Shown: in pieces, positions 20,990-32,676 of the stretch
Layout: each line of letters opens with the position of its first letter
Numbering within the stretch: position 1 is the stretch's first letter
Assembly: GCA_022592445.1 (NCBI GenBank)
Contig: JABYQR010000215.1
Coordinates: 1 to 64,000 of the forward strand
Source: Cytidiella melzeri
Taxonomy: Eukaryota > Basidiomycota > Agaricomycetes > Polyporales > Irpicaceae
Direction: 5' to 3'
DNA: 64,000 bases
Made by a program: the position numbers and the translations under genes
The notes under the pieces: model-generated
Databases searched by the model: none
Told to the model about the DNA's origin: nothing
The model's input: only the letters and a program-made list of their open reading frames with translations

Positions 20990-22640
20990 GCAATTGAATA
21001 ACAGAATAACAGGGAACAATGTAATGTGGTATTCATCTGATCCCTTTTTTCTTCTTTGTCGGTTTTGTTGGATGCGAGGACACGAGGAAAGACACACGAT
21101 ATACGGAGGGAAGGAAGCGAGATCCCTTGGGGTTGTCGAGAAAAAGATGCAAGACATAGTGATAAGGGCGAGGACGCAAGAGGAGGAAAAACAGACAGAA
21201 ATCAGTGCGAAGAAAGCATCTCGGGGTGCACGGTGGAGCGATCAAGTTGGGCACAACAAACATCTCCCTGAGCGTGCATGAAGACTGCTGATATTGGCGA
21301 GGGCCAAGGGAAAGGAACAACTTGACGCGCAAAGACCCGCAGCTTGAGCTTGCTAACCCACCAACCCCGAGAAGTCCTCTACGCCGGTCGTAAGCAGTTC
21401 CTTGTAGGCCAAGAATGATTTGCGAGACGTGAGGCGGTGGGGATAAGCAATAGTTACGATGCGTGGCTGATGGATGGTGAGAGGTAATTGCTCAGAAAAG
21501 ATGAACATGTCGTTGTGATCTCGAAAAATAGATGTCGAAATTGAGGCCGTGCAAATGAGTGAATGAGGAGACCGAAAGCCCGGAAATCGACGACGAGGAG
21601 GCGAGAGAATAATATATGACATGCTGCGTACAACAAAGCGAGGGAAAGTGGATGCACCTCAGGCTTGGGGAAGGGACACATATGTCGAACGCTATGCGCA
21701 CATCATGCAGCAGCCCAGGATAGCAGTAGTATATGAGACAGCGAAACATGAAGTCGGCATCAAAGGGTAGCGGATGCCATCACTGTATTGGAGGAGCCAT
21801 TGTGTAGCTTTCTATGCCTGCGGATGCGATCCAGTTCCTTCATCTTCAGCAGGGGCCTCGGGTGATCGTATGAGGAGTAGACAGCGCGGTACACCACGCA
21901 GTTCCGGTATACAGCCCACTGAGGGGGCGCCACCGGACGAACCAGCCCATACGATGCAAACTGGTAGCCGTAATAACTATGCTCGAGCTGCGACCGAGAG
22001 TAGGTCCTAACATTTATTTGACAGCCAGTGGAGTGGCAGGACGGAAACTGCGAAGGCGAACGCACGGTAGGAGGCGGAGGCGGAGGCGGAGAGGTGTACT
22101 CGTACCTGCGCAAGTTGACTGCATCGCATACATAGGAGTGGCGTGTACGGGAGCGTCTGAATGTCTTACAACCAGTTCATTCACGGAGTAGACGCGGTGG
22201 TTGATGTCCAGGGCCTAGTGGAGAGGCGCAGGCGGAGGAGACGGTGCTATAGTCGCAGCAAAATCTCCAGTGGCGATAAGCTGTGGCGTGAGATACTGCG
22301 CCTGGGACCTCATGTTGTCACAGACGATGGGATCGTCTGCTGCAGAACTCTACTTTGCAGGCGGAAGAACTGAGCGTTGTTGATACATGGCTTGGGAAAA
22401 CACACCTGACAATGCGGGCCGTCCTCGTCTTCGTCGATCTTCAATACGTCCACATCCTCTTGCATTTTGTAGCCCGTCTAATGTAGACTCGTTGATGGCT
22501 CCGGAGACTCTGTCGCCTTCTTGGTGGATAATAACTTACACTTCGTCTACCATGAGCACCGACAACCGTAATATCCTGGCGATGAAGTCCCCGTTGTTTG
22601 GCCCTCCACAACCGCATCTACGTCAGAACATGACCAAGCG
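20990..22640 (-). pseudogene. 3' half of a decayed copy of the cyclin gene at 48.6-52 kb
   Basis: Read on the minus strand, this stretch is collinear with 50,290-51,900. Near 22,300 it shares aacatgaggtcccagg and then gcagtatct with the parent at 50,550. Near 22,100 it matches the Pro-rich end (YEYTSPPPPPPP against YEYTYPPPPAP). Near 21,900 it reads VAPPQWAVY and SSYDHPRPLLK against VAPPQWAAY and ASYDYPRPLLK. The match continues past the parent's stop into its 3' region (RIVTIAY, TSRKS). Stops and frameshifts are frequent. The remaining part of the copy is at 25,986-27,195. Confidence 0.85.
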
Positions 22641-23157
22641 GTTTTCAGCACAGGCACTGGCACTGCATGATGGACGGCACGGCGGTAAAGAGCTGTACAT
22701 TGCCGTCGCTGGTGAGATTCAGCCTAGGGCTCGTATGTGCGGTACCAAGCTTGATTGACTGCGTCGTAGGTCTTGTCTACAATGTTAACAAGAAAAAAGA
22801 GCTGTTTTGCCCGGGTGGCCCACTTGACTTCTGCGCTGGGTGTGACGCTACACGTGCATTGGCACTCATGCCGGAGACGATAACCGAAGAAACTCTGACC
22901 GGCGATGTCAGTGATCTAGGAGAGGACGAGAAGCAACTCGCTGAATATTGGGGTTCCTTCTTCAGGTACGTAGGATAAGCATCTTGGATTATTTGGATCA
23001 TACTCATCCGGAGATGGCAGACATCGATTCGATGTAGTGGGTGTGATGGACACTTACAGGGAGGTCATAGCAGATGCGCATGAAACGACGTCGGGAAGCA
23101 CAACTTAGTTTGTAAATCGAGTAAGAGAAGGGGAATGTGATATCAATGTGTTGTTGG

Positions 23158-24967
23158 CTACATTGGAACAACACGAGCTTCGTATATAGTTGCACAAATA
23201 AGTCGCGCCCGCTGCCAAACAAGTCGGCGTATGGGCATTGCGTGGGATTGAAGATCCACCAAGGGATCCCGTGCCATAGCCTGCTCAAATGTGCGCCGCT
23301 CCTCCTCCGAAAAAGGGCAGTTTGGCGGTTCGCAAATGACCGCCGAAAACTGTGCAGGAATGGTCGGACCTGTGAATGGATTGGGATTGGGGGGAATGTC
23401 ATCTGCGTCCTCGCGGTGGGCCATGACTTGAGGAGCATTTTCAATGACATCCCAATCCACACCGTAATGTGGCAAGTCCTGCGGGGGAACTTCTTCTTCA
23501 ACCGGATCGCGCGGTGGCATAGTGCCTCGTATACCTTCTTGCGCCATCCCAAAGAAGAACATGTCTCTGGGAGAGCGTCGTCTCTCACCTCGGATCTCGA
23601 TCTTGTGAGAATTCCAAGAATGAGCCCATTGTTGAGCTTCCTCGTTGATAGCGGCAAGGAAAAGGGTGTGCAGGAGCCAGATGTGATGCGGGTTGGAAGG
23701 ATCGAGACTGTGATTGGCTTCCAAGTCCATGAAGAACTCCTTCCACTTCCTCCCAAAGCCAGTGGTGACATCGTACCATAGTCGTTCGATGCGGGTGTTG
23801 TGGACAGAACTAGGAATGCGAATGAGTGCGTAGGGCTGCTGGATGGTCCATTGATTACGTACCGACCCCAAATAAACGACCCACGATTTGGCCCTCTGAC
23901 ATCCTCCATGAATCGCGCAACATCAACGTTCTCAACCCCATGGTCTGCACGTACACGACTGGGGACTCCATGTTTGTTGGTCATGTCAATGAACAGATGT
24001 AGGACGGTGGCAGCCCGATTGTTGTTATGGACACCGATGGCCAACACGAAGCGGGAAAAGCCATCAATGACACAATGTATGACTATTTTGTAACGGATGA
24101 GGCCTGACATGCGGGGGTGAGTGATGTACAAACGTGAAGACAGATAAAACAAACCGTGCTGGCCGTCCATGTGGGCAAGAGACATGGGACCTGCCACCTT
24201 GTATCGTTGACGATGAATCTGTCGTTTACCAAAAATAGCCGGTGCTCCATGTACCCGGGTGTAGGACTCAGAGATGCGACGCTGAGGAACATTGAGACCG
24301 TGCGTCGCCTTCAGATGCCCGGCTAGCATACGTCGGCCAAACGATGGGAAACTATTGAGTGCATCCGCCACATGTTGGTCTAGCTGTTCATCGCTGAGGG
24401 CGGAGTCCAGGTTTTGGGGTGCACCACGACCGCGGACTTGACCCGGTTGAGCTACGCCTGCTTCTAGAGCGCGTCGACGGATGGTGCGAGCCGAAACACC
24501 TGTCGCAGTGCCTACACCCTTAGGGCCGCGAAGGTCAAGCGCGGTCTGCAACCACAGAGTGTGAACATGAATGCGAGGGCGGCCACGCCGCTTGGTTTGA
24601 ATGACTTGGACAATTGCTGGAGTTTGTGCCTGGGGTGGGTCGGCAGATCGATGACGAGCGGCGTCGAGGTCGTTCACCATGAGCTGGATGTTGCGTTGCA
24701 ACGTGGCATACTCGGCAGGTGGAAACAAATCAACATGCTGTGGAAATATAGGCTCAGGTCAGAGAGACGTGCATACATCGCAACAACCCGGGATACCTCT
24801 TGGGCGGAGCGTAGGAGCGATAGGGCCTGTTCACGGACTGGATGCAGCCTCTGCGCATCACCGACCTGTGTACGGATGGCTACGCGGACTCGTTCATGCA
24901 AGACATGGGATGCAGAGCGCAGATTGTCCAATTGCTGGGCGTAAAGGACGAGGGAGGGAACTGGCAT
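23158..24967 (-). CDS. DDE-type integrase/transposase (retroviral-integrase fold)
   Basis: Exons 24797-24967, 23863-24737 and 23158-23809 on the minus strand give 565 residues; introns are 59 and 53 bp. An N-terminal helical region precedes a DNA-binding part with a helix-turn-helix look (KRRGRPRIHVHTLWLQ, then TGVSARTIRRRALEAG). The catalytic core has a candidate DDE triad: D in SLAHMDGQHGLF, D in RVRADHGVENVDV and E in NTRIERLWYDV, the last with the typical spacing of integrase cores. It resembles the integrase-core proteins found in many copies in Agaricomycete and animal genomes, whose mobility is not well described. The frame is intact and all three catalytic acids are present, so it may be active or recently inserted, unlike the decayed gene around it. 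Confidence 0.8.
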
Positions 24968-25550
24968 GGAAGCACAAAGATGAGGGGAAGGAGGATAAGG
25001 GATACAGACAAAAAGTAGAGGGGACTCGGAGGATGGGGGCTATACAACCTGGAAGACGGGTTTGGACACAATTGGAACGTTGGGGATACCAGCGGCGCCA
25101 GGGGGTTTTGAGACATTAGAATGTTGGGGATACCAGCAGAGACAGGCGGTTGCCATGGATCACGTAGGTGTGTTGTATGTAGAGGCGAGGGCGAACGTAG
25201 AAGGAAGTTATGCAGCAGGGAGGTAGCACTAAGGCAGGACATAGGTTAACCGTGAGCAGATGGTAGATTGGATGTGAGTTTTGCATACCTCAAAGGAGGG
25301 GAGACGGCAGGCCAACCAAAGGCAACTGGTAGGTTTACCGTAGATAGTACGTAGGCATTGCGCAGGGAGGATGTAGGTGAGTCGCAGGGAAGCGGAGGGT
25401 TCACGCAGGGCAATGGTATGGCGGGAAGAGGACTCACGTATGATGATGTTACGTGGAAGCCAGGGGCGGCGTAGGGTAAACGAAGGTGGATGGCATGTAG
25501 GGAGTAGGTGCGGAGAAGGCGAGTGGTGAGCGGATGGTGTGAAAGGCCAT

Positions 25551-25641
25551 GCAGCCGCAGGGAGTGCTCGTGCGGCCGTAGGGAGTGCTCGTGCGGCAGT
25601 AGGGAGTGCTCGTGCGGCCGTAGGGAGTTCTCGTGCAACGG
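25551..25641. repeat. 21-bp minisatellite, four units
   Basis: The unit is close to gtagggagtgctcgtgcggcc and repeats four times with few changes; the last unit is modified (gttctcgtgcaac). On the minus strand it encodes RPHEHSL-type repeats by chance. Looser G-rich relatives (cgtaggaggacg, cgcgtgagatcg) continue at 25,800-25,900. Confidence 0.8.
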
Positions 25642-25675
25642 TGTGTAATGCGTGTGCTCATGACACACCGTTGCA
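25634..25675. repeat. Perfect 13-bp hairpin
   Basis: tgcaacggtgtgt (25634-25646) is followed after 16 bases by its exact reverse complement (25663-25675). It directly follows the minisatellite and may be a subterminal structure of the inserted element. Confidence 0.75.
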
Positions 25676-25985
25676 CACGAACTGCCTACACGTACCTATG
25701 CTCTACTCATGCAAATTGCAGGTTAGACGTGTGTTAGAAGGGGGATGCTATGTGTTGATGGTATGCAAAGGTAGGATGATGTGTGAGATTGCGTGCAACG
25801 TTATGATATCGCAGGGAGATCGTAGGAGGACGTAGGAGGTGGTAGGGGGTCATAGGAAATCGTAGGAGGACGCGTGAGATCGCGTGAGATCGCATGTGAC
25901 CATGTGCGAGCGTGTGCAACAAGGAAGCGCTCATGAAACTTCGAGACAGAATTACAAAGTTCATATTTTTGTCCATCATTCACCC

Positions 25986-27195
25986 TCGTAGGAGAGGACA
26001 AGGGCATGTGATAGACATTCAGCTGTGTTGACCCATAGGCACCATTCGTCCATGAGAACCAAACGATTGTTCACGACAAGAACTTGTTTAGAGAGCTGTT
26101 TTGAAAGTTGGGAAATTGTAACCCTGAGGGAAGTATCAACCACTGCATGAGAGTCAGTGTACTGTGTAATAGCGTACCGAGTCTTGTTTGGAAAGTATGA
26201 TTGTCACGCCTCTTGTTTGCCATCATACAGCCAGGAAGGATCAGCATGAAGTGTGAGAATGACCCTCAGGTGTTGTGGTTGAGAGGCAGATCTGTCTCGC
26301 CAAGAGGCTCGACTCGAAACGTCGTCTAGATCTAGCGGATGTGCCCGTTAGCACGTTCCCAAGGCCAAGTGGTCCGAAGAAGAGAGGGAATCGAACGATG
26401 TGCCACAGCGCTAGGAATACTGTAGACGGCTGCGGCGGGTTCAACAGAAGGCTGAAATGCGTGGAATGCACGAGGAGGCTGAGATGTTGACTAGGGTATT
26501 CAATTTGCTCGTGAAACGCCTAGTATAGTTGTATCAGTGTACGGGATAAGCCAAAGTGGACTTAGGTCGGTGGTGCGCACTGAGATGGAAGACTCGTTCC
26601 AGTCGTTCACACCTTGTACACGAAAGACACCGTCCATGCGATAGGTTGTGCGACACAGACGGAGTAGTAACAGGTTCAGGGTGGCGAAAAGCTTGGTTAG
26701 CAGGACAATGCTCATAGTTGTGACACTGCGGTAGCAAAATGCGTGCTAATTCACTTCAACGACGAGGAGGTGACCGCACGAAGCCACCCACTGCACGATT
26801 CACGAAATCTGCGGATGGCCTAGGAGAACCGGCTAGACCGTTGCTCATTGTCAAAAACGTCTTCCAGCGTGGACTGGATGCTGCTCTTGCATACGGTCAT
26901 GGATATGCCTGGCTATCGACTACGTTGGCACCCTGCTAGTCGAAGATATACACAGCGTAAGGAGTCCGAGCTGAAATTAAGCTTAGCGCCCGTGTCGTCA
27001 TCATCAGCAAAGCGGAACATGTCGTCCAGCCAACCTCGTCCACCGTGGTGTAGGACATGGCGGCAGTCGGCACAGCATACACACTACTGTCAGGAGTAGA
27101 GAGGCGCGCCCTTTACCCCTGCGTCACTCGCAACAGTCAAACTCGAAGTTCTTCCGACTGCGTTGAGAGATCTGCATCATTGGCGCCTAAGTAAT
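25986..27195 (-). pseudogene. 5' part of the decayed cyclin copy
   Basis: Read on the minus strand, it follows the parent from about 48,890 to 50,195. Clear matches are gactgttgcg then gtgacgca near 27,150; acatgttccgctttgctgatg near 27,010 against the parent's atatgttccgctttactgatg (20 of 21 bases or better shown by eye in part); SVSHNLSHGRC-type coding near 26,640; and PSTVFLALWHIVRFPLFFGP near 26,420 against the parent's PSAVFLALWYIVRLPVFFGP. Sequence corresponding to both parental introns is present in shortened or altered form, so the copy arose at DNA level and not through mRNA. Stops and frameshifts are numerous. Confidence 0.88.
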
Positions 27196-27225
27196 TGAGA
27201 TCCCCTTGGACGCGAACGTCGACCA

Positions 27226-29457
27226 ATGACCAGTGAGCTCTCCAATGCTCTCAACCCCAACGCCGCTCAGTCTCGCTCAAGAGCAAGATTGCATAGCTAC
27301 GATGTTGCTCACCCCTCTTCCTCGGCATCCCATCATGAAGTCGGACAGAGGCCACTGCAGAGCTACGTACCTCACCGCAGTGAGCTCGAGCTCGCAATAA
27401 CCCCGCAAGAGCAGCCTCCTCCTCCTGTGCAGTCAGTACGCTCGCATCCGCCCTCTCGCTTGGCTGACATGAATGCAGGACATCGCCAGTACAGAATCCG
27501 CCAGCTCTTCGTGCCGTACAAAACCTTCTCCAAGTAGTAGTATCGCAACATGCTGCTGAGCAGGCAGAGCGCAGGCGAAGGCAGGCCTGGGAGCAAGAGC
27601 TGGAAGCAAGACAAGCACAACGCGAAGCGGAGCTCCAGGAACAACTCGCTGAAATGAGGTCAGAACTTTTGCTTTTGAAAGCCTCAGTTTCGATGCAGCA
27701 ACAGCCCGTGCAGCATCTATTGAGCGAGCCTCTCCCTGCGGCGTTCCAGCCACCATTACCAAAGCCCTCGGCCCATATCGAAGAAATCACCTCTCCAGTG
27801 CTCGAAGAACCACGAGTTTCTCTCCCAAGTTCTTTGCCTGCTCGGCCCACACATCATTACACCCCTCAATTGCCTACGTTCGTCGAAGGATCATCCAGTG
27901 TACCTATACCGACGCCTGAGACTATGCCAAGTTGCCTCCTCTATCCCCCAACTCCCTTCGATACTCGCAGTCCCATGTTACCTTCCCCTACCCTCACAGA
28001 GGCCACTACGGATCAACACTTGCTCTCTCCCATCCTCCCTCCACCTCCTCGCTCTCACTTACCAGCCCCTTCACCCAGCGGCCTTTCTCCGCATTCTTCT
28101 ACTGCAGCACAACAGCCGCAGGCATCCCATCTTCCGTCCCCAGCGCAATCTCATACGTCTCCAAACATGCCTGCCACTCAGCAGCAACCGTCTCCGCGCG
28201 CGCCGGGCAAAAGACGCACGCCTCCATCGCCCGGCAGCGACTACGACTCTTCTGACGAGAGCGACCAAGAGTCTGCCGGCAGCACTTTAGGAGGAAATTC
28301 AAGGAAGAGAAGGAACGGCCACGATCATCGGTGTCTAACTATCCAGGTTCGTTTTGTCGTCGAAACGTGAATATATTGTATCTCTTCCAAATGAGCAGCT
28401 AAAATTATGCATTTGTAGCACGCCATGCGAGTTCACTTGCTTCGTTGCATGCGGCTCAGATCCTCCAAAGACCTGCTTCCCGCCAGTCACGACGAGCATG
28501 AGCGTATACCGGCAGGTGAACCAGTGCGCTTTGTTTGGGAGAAGACGGTCAAGAAGTCTCCTCATAACGCGGCTATGAAGACACGCGTGCTCAAGGAACT
28601 TGTCGCGCGACGGACGCGGTACAAACACGTGCCTGACAAGGATTTTGGAAAGAAGGTGTTGGACGCGACGTTTGAGCAGGCGTTCTTGACGCTGAGGCAG
28701 AAATACAAGATGCAGAAGGACGATACTTCGGCGCTGCAGTACAGGCGGAGGGAGGACCAGAAGTATATGAAAGCGAGACGAAGGGAGAGGAAAAAGACGG
28801 TAAGTTAGCACGACGTATTGTGAGTTCTGACCCGCGCTGTGACTGACGAAATGGGATCCGTAGAAATTGACGCAGAGGACGGACCGACGAAAGAAGCTGA
28901 CCATCTTCTCCCACGAGACCTTCGATCCCGCTCTCCAACCAGGGTGCATGTCCTCCGAAGAGTCCTGCGACGAATACGTCGAGGAAGTCTACCCGTCGGG
29001 GTTACTCAGCAAAGTCCAGGTACTCCGCATCCGAGGCATGGCCTGGCGCAGCACGCGTCTCTTGCGGTTTTACGCGCTGTTGGACGCCGAAGAAGAAGCA
29101 GCAGCGGAGCAAATGCTGCAACAGCGTGTGAGCAACAACAAGCCTCGCAGACCACTCGCGCGGAAGGAGCGCTGCATCGGTCCTCCCAAAGACGGGTTCG
29201 TCTTGCCTCCGCAAGGCGTCGCTACGTGGATGATCAGCCGAAGATGGATCAAAGAGAACCGTGATACCCATCCAGACTTGGAGGATTTGCTTAGAGGTCT
29301 CGTCAGCGACCCTTCAGGGTTTGACTGGAGTGGGTTTGATGCGTTAGGAGAGCAGAGCGAAGAGGAGGGACAGGAACAGGACGCTTCTGAGCAACAGCTC
29401 ATTCCACGTTCCGACACTAGTTCCTCTTTAGCACACGCTCTGCCATCGCCTGCATAG
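27226..29457 (+). CDS. Basidiomycete-expanded Lys/Arg-rich protein, function unknown
   Basis: Exons 27226-27510, 27564-28346, 28419-28799 and 28864-29457 join to 680 residues. The first splice is the least certain. The N-terminus is disordered; residues 96-130 form an Arg/Gln/Glu-rich coiled helix (RRRRQAWEQELEARQ), followed by a long Pro/Ser region and a SSDESDQES acidic stretch. The C-terminal half (from MRVHLLRCM) is conserved-looking and basic: KTRVLKELVARRTRYKHVPD, RRREDQKYMKARRRERKK, then GCMSSEESCDEY and PPKDGFVLPPQGVATWMISR. I recall similar repetitive-family proteins in Agaricomycete genomes, often near mobile DNA; no function is known to me. Basic composition suggests nucleic-acid contact (inference). 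It begins only about 30 bp from the edge of the cyclin pseudogene. Confidence 0.7.
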
Positions 29458-29736
29458 TTGTGTACAACGCTGCCGAATGACGGAATTATGACTGTACTCG
29501 GATTGTTCAGGTTAAACCATCTCTGTCCGAAGCATAATTCGGTGCAATCGTGCTTACAACCAAGAGATAGCATGTGAACGCACAAAGATATTGACAGCTT
29601 GCAATTATGATATACGATCGTCCACAGTACAGTACTAAAGCAAAGAAAGCCGATACTAAACAACAGCAGGAAACGTCAACGATGCGTCGCATCTAAATCC
29701 ACAAGAGGCCAATGAGCGAAAAATGCTGGTATCTGA

Positions 29737-30796
29737 TTAGATATCGTCCATGCCAAAATCTAGCTCAATCTTCTCTCCGGGCTTGAAGGCCGGAAGACCT
29801 AGTGGATGAATCAGCAACTCGCGATTTTTGAGCACGCAATAACATGCAACGTGAAAACACACCTCTGTAGGGGCACCCTGAGCATCGGAAGGCGTCGCCG
29901 AGGTAGCAGTTACCACAGCTGCTTGTGGCTTTTGGTGCAGCAGCGGCAGCTGCGATCAACCTCTCCTTCTCGCTTTGCTCAACTTCGACGGCCTGGCCAC
30001 TCTCAGCGCCATCCAGAAGGACAACCTTGCTCTGCGCGAGCTCCTCCGCCTCGAGCTCTGCGAGACCACACGTGCAGTTCTTGCACGCCTTCTTCCTCCT
30101 TGGAATACCCTTGACCGCGGGCTCACATGTTGGTACCGGCCGCTGACGGTCAGCGTCGGTGAGAAGGGATTCAGGGTCGATGGGAGGTGTCGATGGGGAG
30201 CTCAGCGTCCACAGCGCTTTCTTTGATGCCTGCCTGGCAGGATCAACCCTGCGTCTGAGGGGAACCGCAGCAGCAGGGGCAGCGACTGCCGCAGAGTGTT
30301 GTGCAGGCTTTTGCGCAATGATATCCCCGTCTGTAGACATTGTGGTGAGGACAGTGAAGCCGCTGCTTGTCAGGCGAGAGGCAATGTCACTGAGGGAAGA
30401 CGTGACGTTGTGCAAGTGCAGGGTGCCCAGAGGCTCTAACGCGAGAAGCAGCTGAGAGAGAAGAGCAGGGACTCGGTCTGAGAGGGTCTTGTACTCCGCA
30501 TCAGAGAGCAAGATGTGAACAGCAGCCAAAGACGATGCGAGAAGGTTGGTGGCTGCCAGGCTATAAGTCATACTGTGTAGTCGAAAGTCTGTTTAGTACT
30601 GACCTCCGTCAACCAACCTATCTACCATCTGCCTTTCCACCACTCTAGTCTTCTCTAGGTCGGTGATGAGTGTCTGGTACTTTCCTTCCGTAGCTGTTAC
30701 TGGAGAACCGATGACAAGGGCGGGCCCCTTGACTGGGACGGCGGTGACAACTCGGGAGGTGTCGGTGGAGGAGACATAAATGGCGGCGGGCGACAT
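29737..30796 (-). CDS. DRE2: Fe-S cluster assembly protein DRE2 (anamorsin)
   Basis: Exons 30604-30796, 29863-30552 and 29737-29798 on the minus strand give 314 residues with introns of 51 and 64 bp. The ATG at 30796 is chosen because the preceding in-frame codons belong to a non-ATG extension. The N-terminal methyltransferase-like domain is followed by a linker and the two Fe-S motifs: KACKNCTCG (near residue 220) and the twin CX2C motif [20 protein letters not shown] (near 278). The C-terminus ends LPAFKPGEKIEL. With Tah18 it donates electrons to the cytosolic iron-sulfur assembly machinery; it is essential in yeast. Confidence 0.95.
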
Positions 30797-31214
30797 TTTG
30801 AACGGCAATGACTTTTGCAGCAACGTGAACAGGAGAATGAGACGACGCTTTTAACGCGAGCGTGAAGATGGGGGTTGGGGATGGGTGGTGGGTGGAATGA
30901 GCTTGAAATATATGTAAGATGGATCTGGCCAAGATTTTGTCACGCCTCACAATACGTGCTTAGTCACTCGTTACCGTCACGAATGATCAGTGAGTCAAGG
31001 GTCTGGTCATTAGTAAGCAAAGACCCATATCGTGCAACACTGTTCCAAAGTACCAGAGCGACACCCAATGCAAGGCACTCTGACAACAGCCCCGACTACA
31101 CGCACCATGTCCGGTATCTGCTACACGTTCCCGCGGAGTGTGATCACTACCAGCTGTAAAACTCTGAAGCTCAATAGCGGCGCAACACTGCACGCGAACG
31201 CAACATTTTAGATG
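30797..31214. promoter_or_regulatory. DRE2 upstream region
   Basis: About 420 bp between the DRE2 start and the stop of the reductase gene, both on the minus strand. It contains a CT/GA-rich stretch near 30,830-30,900 that fits a fungal promoter. No separate gene seen. Confidence 0.5.
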
Positions 31215-32437
31215 TTAGAACTTCCACACTTGACTGGCTGCACATCCTAAACCTCCCAGGATGCCACCAATTGCGCCCTGCGAGTAATTACGACCGTACG
31301 GGCCTGCGATGGCCTGAACCATCCTGTTAGATGGTGAGAGTAAGACACACGGGTTATCAGATAAGCCCCTGATGTGAAGACTCACGGTTCAGGTCCACAC
31401 ACCAGAAACAACACCTTCCGATCATCGAGCGGTGTTGGCTTGACGAGAGCGACACGTAGCAACCTCTGCCACCACCACGTCTCCCCATTCCCGTCGCCAA
31501 TGACCTTGGCGATTTCGGCTTTGCCGATGCGACCTTGCCGAATTTCATGCATGGACACGGCCTGCGCGCTTGTCCCATCTGCCACGTCTACGAAGAAGGA
31601 TAGACGCAAACGGTCAGGGTATTCTTGCGCGTATTCCTTGAGCGGCCGTAGCAATTCTGGCGGTGGGAGTTCGCCTGGGACACGAGATGAGTGCAGCAAA
31701 GTGAACCGTGTCGAACATGCAGTCTCCGGACGGCTCAACAAAACGCGATGCAAAAGCTGGTAAAACGGCGTTATTCCTGTTCCTCCAGAAATCTTAGCGT
31801 TAGTCAGTTCCTCCGTGGGTGCAGCGAAATAAAGTTGTCGAACCATAACAACCTCGTCCCACGTATCGTCCAACCAGTTCCACGTCTTCAGCGGACCCCT
31901 GATCTCAATGCGGTTACCCACGCCCTTGGAATGCAACCATCGGCCAACTTCTCCCTTGGGATACCGCTTAATCCAAAACTTCATCCGGCCGGCCTCATCA
32001 ATCCCTTCTAGCGGCGTGTAAGGTCGTTCGACTTGTATGTCGTCGTCCTTAATAAAAATAGACCACACGGGGGAAAAGATGGAGTTTTGAAGCGAAGGTA
32101 GCAGACGTGGAGGAACAGTGAGTGTAATGAGCCGCGTACTGGGATCTGCACACGGTTCGGACGCGGTAACCGTTACCGGCGTGAAGTGCGTAGGAGAAAG
32201 AGCTGCATCAGTGTATGTCGGTGCTGACCTGGAGGTGTCTGGCCACAGGAAGTAAGCCGCCACGAGACCTCCTCCAATTCCAAGAAACCCAAGCGGGAAC
32301 GGTAGAGGACGCTTTCCTGCTGACGGAGGTGAACTGCTAGATGTGTATCCAAACCGGCGCATGCATTGTCTTGCTGCGTACAGTGTCTGTGGTTGTTTAC
32401 CCACCCTGGCAAGAGACGAAAGTGGGAGATGTCGCAT
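31215..32437 (-). CDS. Mitochondrial NADH-cytochrome b5 reductase-like flavoprotein
   Basis: Exons 31844-32437, 31386-31792 and 31215-31323 on the minus strand give 369 residues. The first true ATG is 32437; upstream in-frame codons begin with GTG. The N-terminus (MRHLPLSSLARVG, CMRRFG) is an Arg-rich mitochondrial leader, followed by a transmembrane-like segment near LGFLGIGGGLVAAYFL. The FAD motif RPYTPL, the NAD-binding GGTGITPFYQLL and the CGPEPMV motif near the C-terminus identify the ferredoxin-reductase superfamily, cytochrome b5 reductase type. It would pass electrons from NADH to a heme acceptor at a mitochondrial membrane. The 51-bp intron (31793-31843) has no in-frame stop. It is longer than yeast Mcr1, so the partner is uncertain. 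Confidence 0.85.
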
Positions 32438-32676
32438 GCTTAGGACATGTACCGACGCCACTTCAAAAGCACGCAGCCAACTAAGTGAGCCAAACACAGG
32501 ACAAACAATGCCGTCACGTGCGGCAGGACTGGTTAGGCCAAGTTGAAGTTCGCGTATCCTTCACTCAAGCCCTCACCACCCACAACCTATCCTTGTACTT
32601 TCACCTTTTCTCGTACTGTGTACGAGCTAATTCTTCTCTTACGGCCACTTACGACTCTCACGACACACTGACGACT
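32438..32676. promoter_or_regulatory. Divergent promoter, reductase / zinc-finger gene
   Basis: A 239-bp gap between divergent ATGs (32437 minus, 32677 plus). It contains a pyrimidine-rich tract around 32,580-32,640 (ttgtactttcaccttttctc) before the zinc-finger gene, a common fungal transcription-start feature. Confidence 0.5.

Larger units (their letters stand above)
22640..25985 (-). mobile_element. Insertion carrying a DDE integrase-like gene, splitting the cyclin pseudogene
   Basis: The two halves of the decayed cyclin copy are collinear with the parent but are interrupted here. The parental sequence breaks off near 25,985 (tcctctcc) and resumes near 22,600. The insert contains one intact gene (23,158-24,967), a 21-bp minisatellite and a hairpin. 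A plus-strand open frame at 22,790-22,978 of unknown origin lies between the gene and the resumed homology. I could not find terminal inverted repeats or a target duplication, so the exact borders (plus or minus 150 bp) are open. Confidence 0.6.

Noticed and set aside
25551..25641. CRISPR-like array
   Set aside because: The units are contiguous without unique spacers and the genome is eukaryotic; this is a minisatellite.
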